The position numbers and the translations under genes were made by a program. Of a stretch of 64,000 nt of DNA, positions 60,733-64,000 are shown in pieces; the stretch's first letter is position 1; every line of letters starts with the position of its first letter. Below the pieces are notes generated by a model. That model saw nothing but the letters and a program-made list of their open reading frames with translations. It ran no database searches and was not told the DNA's origin. The DNA is from Pseudoxanthomonas winnipegensis (GTDB lineage Bacteria > Pseudomonadota > Gammaproteobacteria > Xanthomonadales > Xanthomonadaceae), in NCBI RefSeq assembly GCF_004283755.1, contig NZ_SHMH01000006.1:310001-374000 (forward strand). The letters run 5' to 3'.

Positions 60733-62511
60733 TCAGCGCTTCATCGAGCTGAAGAACTCGTCGTTGGACTTGGTGTTCTTCATCTTGTCCAGCATGAACT
60801 CCATCGCGGCGATTTCGTCCATCGGGTGCAGCAGCTTGCGCAGGATCCAGATCTTCTGCAGCAACTCCGGTTCGATCAGCAGGTCCTCGCGGCGGGTGCC
60901 GGAGAGGTTGACCGCGATGGCCGGGTAGACGCGCTTCTCGGTGATGCGGCGATCCAGGTGGATTTCCGAGTTGCCCGTGCCCTTGAACTCTTCGTAGATC
61001 ACCTTGTCCATCGCGCTGCCGGTGTCGACCAGGGCGGTGGCGATGATGGTCAGGCTGCCGCCTTCCTCCACGTTGCGCGCCGCGCCGAAGAAGCGCTTGG
61101 GGCGGTGCAGGGCGTTGGCGTCCACGCCGCCGGTAAGCACCTTGCCCGAGGACGGCACCACGTTGTTGTAGGCGCGGGCCAGGCGGGTGATCGAGTCGAG
61201 CAGGATCACCACGTCCTTCTTGTGCTCGACCAGGCGCTTGGCGCGCTCGATCACCATCTCGGCGACCTGCACGTGGCGGGCGGCGGGCTCGTCGAAGGTC
61301 GAGCTGATGACCTCGCCGCGCACGGTGCGCTGCATTTCGGTCACTTCTTCCGGACGCTCGTCGATCAGCAGCACGATCAGGTGCACGTCGGGATGGTTGG
61401 TGGTGATGGCCGTGGCGATCTGCTGCATCATCATCGTCTTGCCCGCCTTGGGCGGGGAGACGATCAGCGAGCGCTGGCCCTTGCCCTGCGGGGCCATCAG
61501 GTCGAGGATGCGGCCGGCGATGTCCTCGGACGAACCGTTGCCGCGCTCCAGGTGGAAGCGCTTGCGCGGGAACAGGGGGGTGAGGTTCTCGAACAGCACC
61601 TTGCCCTTGCTGGCCTCGATCGGCTCGCCGTTGATGGTGTCGACGATGTTCAGCGCGAAGTAGCGCTCGCCGTCCTTGGGCCAGCGGATGCGTCCGGAGA
61701 TATGGTCGCCGGTGCGCAGATTGAAGCGGCGGATCTGGCTGGGCGAGATGTAGGTGTCGTCCGGGCCGGCCAGGTAGCTGGCCTCGGCCGCGCGCAGGAA
61801 GCCGAAGCCGTCGGGCAGGATCTCCAGCACGCCGTCGGCGGCCACGCCCTCGCCATGGCGGGTCAGCACCTTGAGCAGGGCGAAGATCACGTCCTGCTTG
61901 CGGGCGCGGGCCACGCCTTCCTGGATCTGCAGCTGGTCGGCGATCTCGATCAGCTTGTGCGCCGGCATCTTCTTCAGATCGCTCAGCGAGTACTGCGGGA
62001 AGCCCTCGGGCACCTGCGGGTGCGGACGGGGCACGAAGGTCTCGCTGGCGGCGTCCTGCGGCAGACCGTCGTTGTAGCGGTCGTTGCGGCCCCGCTCGCG
62101 GTCGCGGCGGTTGCGGAAGCGCTCGCGCCGGTTGTTGCCCTGGCCCTGCTGCTGGCCGTTCTGGTTGTTCTGATTGTTCTGGTTGTTGTTCTGGAAGCGC
62201 TGCGGATTGTTGTGCTGGCCGTTGCCGTTGGCCTCACCACTCTGGCCCTGCGGGGCCTGCCGGGACTCGCTCGGGGCGCCGTCGCCGCCGCCTTCGTTAC
62301 GCGGCGCGCTGGCTTCAGCCGGGGCGGCGGGCGGCGCTGCCGGGGCGGGCGCGCTGGCTTCCGGCGCCGGGGCGGGCCTGGGCGCAGGCGGTGCGCTGTC
62401 CAGGGCCAGATCGGGCTGGGCGATGGCGTCGGGCTTGGGGGTCTTGCTCACGCGCGGCTTGCGCACGCGCTTCTCGGCGGTGGCGACGCCGGTTTCGTTA
62501 CTGTCGGACAA
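60733..62511 (-). CDS. rho: Transcription termination factor Rho with long disordered extension
   Basis: 592 residues, against about 419 in E. coli. Residues 1-170 are extra: an Ala/Pro-rich part, an N/Q-rich stretch (about 99-127) and an R/D-rich stretch (about 128-146). Rho_N begins at [19 protein letters not shown] (about 174), then the RNA-binding DGFGFLR (about 234-240), P-loop PPKAGKT (about 353), [10 protein letters not shown] and [11 protein letters not shown]. The start is a TTG (62511-62509) with AGGA upstream, an unusual initiation codon that may lower expression. trxA lies upstream on the same strand. Confidence 0.96.
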   Translation of the reverse strand: MSDSNETGVATAEKRVRKPRVSKTPKPDAIAQPDLALDSAPPAPRPAPAPEASAPAPAAPPAAPAEASAPRNEGGGDGAPSESRQAPQGQSGEANGNGQHNNPQRFQNNNQNNQNNQNGQQQGQGNNRRERFRNRRDRERGRNDRYNDGLPQDAASETFVPRPHPQVPEGFPQYSLSDLKKMPAHKLIEIADQLQIQEGVARARKQDVIFALLKVLTRHGEGVAADGVLEILPDGFGFLRAAEASYLAGPDDTYISPSQIRRFNLRTGDHISGRIRWPKDGERYFALNIVDTINGEPIEASKGKVLFENLTPLFPRKRFHLERGNGSSEDIAGRILDLMAPQGKGQRSLIVSPPKAGKTMMMQQIATAITTNHPDVHLIVLLIDERPEEVTEMQRTVRGEVISSTFDEPAARHVQVAEMVIERAKRLVEHKKDVVILLDSITRLARAYNNVVPSSGKVLTGGVDANALHRPKRFFGAARNVEEGGSLTIIATALVDTGSAMDKVIYEEFKGTGNSEIHLDRRITEKRVYPAIAVNLSGTRREDLLIEPELLQKIWILRKLLHPMDEIAAMEFMLDKMKNTKSNDEFFSSMKR

Positions 62512-62702
62512 AGGGCGATTCCTCGCTTAAGAGGTTGCGAGCCTGCCGGCGGCACAAAGGGCGCGGGCGGCTGTTGGAGTGACGGTGGGTGGTGTTGCAG
62601 AAGGGGTGCGGCGCGAGAACCCCAAGCGCCGGATATCTTGACCTTAACACCGCGCCGGAACGGCTTCAAGCGCGTCCCGGCGTCGGTTTGCAGCGGATTC
62701 AG

Positions 62703-62724
62703 GCCCCGCGGGAGGCCGCGGGGC
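62703..62724 (-). other. Strong hairpin in the trxA-rho gap
   Basis: Perfect arms GCCCCGCGG/CCGCGGGGC with a four-base loop, six bases after the trxA stop in the direction of transcription. No T-run, so probably an RNA stability or attenuation element in the rho leader. Confidence 0.5.
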
Positions 62725-62730
62725 GGGGCA

Positions 62731-63072
62731 TCAGGCGGCCTGGGCGCCGATGGCCTTGTCGATCATCTGGGTCAGCTGACCCTTGCCGACGGCGCCGACC
62801 TGGGTGGCCTGGACCTGGCCGTCCTTGAACAGCAGCAGCAGCGGGATGTTGCGCACGTGGTACTTGATGGCCGTGGCGCGGTTGTCGTCGACGTTGAGCT
62901 TGACCACCTTCAGGCGGCCCTCGTAGGCGTTGGCCAGCTCGTCCAGGACCGGGGCGATCATCTTGCACGGACCGCACCATTCGGCCCAGAAATCGACCAG
63001 AACGGGTTCATCGGACTGCAGTACGGCAGCGTCGAAATCGGCGTCGCCGACGTGGGTCACCTTGTCGCTCAT
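62731..63072 (-). CDS. trxA: Thioredoxin
   Basis: 113 residues. The active site is [15 protein letters not shown] (Cys33 and Cys36). The cis-Pro is in [12 protein letters not shown]. Typical thioredoxin 1: reduces ribonucleotide reductase, PAPS reductase and other disulfides in the cytoplasm. A GGAG ribosome site precedes the ATG. The rhlB (divergent)-trxA-rho order is the same as in E. coli and most Gammaproteobacteria. Confidence 0.97.
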   Translation of the reverse strand: MSDKVTHVGDADFDAAVLQSDEPVLVDFWAEWCGPCKMIAPVLDELANAYEGRLKVVKLNVDDNRATAIKYHVRNIPLLLLFKDGQVQATQVGAVGKGQLTQMIDKAIGAQAA

Positions 63073-63298
63073 CAGGGGGTCTCCGTGGGAGGTTTCGCGG
63101 TGCGGGGCCGGAAGATGGCCGCCGGATGCGGTAAAATGGGGTGTTTCGCGGCCCGATCAAGCCCTGCATGCTCTAGGGGGCGGCCGCGCCACCCGGCATC
63201 GAGGGCGCCAGTGTGCGACCGGGTTGCCGGCGATGCAAGCGGACTTCTCCGCCCCCTTCATCCCGCCGTCGGCCCGTGCCCCGGCGTAAAGAGAATTC

Positions 63299-64000
63299 AT
63301 GAGCGACAAGCCTCTTACCGACGTCACCTTCAACTCCTTTCCCCTGCATCCGGACCTGCTGGCCGGGCTGGAAGCGGCCGGTTTCTCCCGCTGCACGCCG
63401 ATCCAGGCGCTGACCCTGCCGGTGGCGCTGGCCGGGCGCGACGTGGCCGGCCAGGCCCAGACCGGCACCGGCAAGACGCTGGCCTTCCTGGTGGCGGTGA
63501 TGAACCGCCTGCTGACCCGGCCGGCCCTGGCCGACCGCAAGCCGGAGGATCCGCGCGCGCTGATCATGGCGCCCACCCGCGAGCTGGCCATCCAGATCCA
63601 CAAGGACGCGGTCAAGTTCGGCTCGTCGCTGGGCCTGCGCTTCGCGCTGGTCTACGGCGGGGTGGACTACGACAAGCAGCGCGAGCTGCTGCAGCAGGGC
63701 GTGGACATCATCATCGCCACCCCGGGCCGCCTGATCGACTACGTCAAGCAGCACAAGGTCGTGTCCCTGCATGCCTGCGAGGTGTGCGTGATGGACGAGG
63801 CCGACCGCATGTTCGACCTGGGCTTCATCAAGGACATCCGCTTCCTGCTGCGGCGCATGCCCGAGCGCACCACGCGCCAGACGCTGCTGTTCAGCGCCAC
63901 GCTCAGCCATCGCGTGCTGGAGCTGGCCTACGAGCACATGAACGAGCCGGAGAAGCTGGTCGTCGAGGCCGAGACGGTCACCGCCGCGCGCGTGCGCCAG
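63299..64000 (+). CDS. rhlB: ATP-dependent RNA helicase RhlB, 5' part
   Basis: The first 234 residues of a DEAD-box helicase, cut by the window end. Q motif [23 protein letters not shown] (quoted in part as [12 protein letters not shown]), Walker [30 protein letters not shown] ([10 protein letters not shown]) and SAT (LLFSATLS) are all seen. RhlB is the degradosome helicase. It is divergent from trxA, so its promoter lies in 63073-63298; TAAAAT at 63132-63137 is a possible -10. Confidence 0.95.
   Translation, partial: MSDKPLTDVTFNSFPLHPDLLAGLEAAGFSRCTPIQALTLPVALAGRDVAGQAQTGTGKTLAFLVAVMNRLLTRPALADRKPEDPRALIMAPTRELAIQIHKDAVKFGSSLGLRFALVYGGVDYDKQRELLQQGVDIIIATPGRLIDYVKQHKVVSLHACEVCVMDEADRMFDLGFIKDIRFLLRRMPERTTRQTLLFSATLSHRVLELAYEHMNEPEKLVVEAETVTAARVRQ

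Overview
The window is high-GC, gap-free chromosomal DNA from a gammaproteobacterium of the Xanthomonadaceae/Lysobacteraceae (Xanthomonas, Pseudoxanthomonas, Lysobacter, Luteimonas and relatives). The strongest pointers are a xanthomonadin-type aryl-polyene cluster with a XanB2-like chorismatase, the DUF2782-lipoprotein/polA pair followed by a C-rich-loop sRNA resembling Xanthomonas sX13, the rhlB/trxA-rho block, and several families of short palindromic intergenic repeats typical of this family, including GTAG-ended ones like the SMAG elements of Stenotrophomonas. I see no tRNA, rRNA, CRISPR array, prophage or transposase gene.

Layout. 0.1-16 kb: single metabolic and regulatory genes: an AraC regulator divergent from a secreted cyclase-family enzyme, a VOC protein, a DUF2058 protein, lipoproteins, a TetR regulator divergent from an isochorismatase-like hydrolase with a palindrome between them, dehydrogenases, a PAP2 phosphatase, a ketopantoate reductase-like protein, a GMC oxidoreductase and an acyltransferase-3 protein. 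16-22 kb: DUF2782 lipoprotein, polA, the sRNA, and an OmpR-type two-component pair. 22-29 kb: two convergent operons that look like one uncharacterised small-molecule locus: hydrolase, two SMR-like half transporters and a DegT aminotransferase on the plus strand; HAD phosphatase, class III aminotransferase, BioF2/FemAB-like acyltransferase and ureohydrolase-like protein on the minus strand. 29-34 kb: DUF421 protein, hemF with an unusual insertion, a small membrane protein, and an S9 peptidase.

34-53 kb is the aryl-polyene pigment locus. Two tandem AMP-dependent ligases, a chorismatase that supplies hydroxybenzoate and an acyl carrier protein would start the chain. Two ketosynthase-type proteins, an SDR reductase and two hotdog dehydratases would extend and desaturate it. 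Two flavoproteins with halogenase-type WxWxIP motifs, a glycosyltransferase, two acyltransferases, a LolA-like protein and an MMPL exporter would modify, attach and export it to the outer membrane.

53-64 kb: YcgL protein, a giant membrane-anchored ankyrin protein, a CsaA-like tRNA-binding protein, a KefB-type antiporter, a TonB-C-like secreted protein, a repeat-dense intergenic region, rho (long N/Q/R-rich extension, TTG start), trxA, and the 5' part of rhlB running off the window.

The most noteworthy observations are: the uncharacterised 22-29 kb locus; the duplicated ligase in the pigment cluster; the sX13-like sRNA after polA; a compensated double frameshift in a DUF1615 lipoprotein; an in-frame repeat insertion in hemF; and a 44-bp perfect inverted repeat that looks like a GTAG palindrome expanded equally in both arms. 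All functions are inferred from sequence alone.
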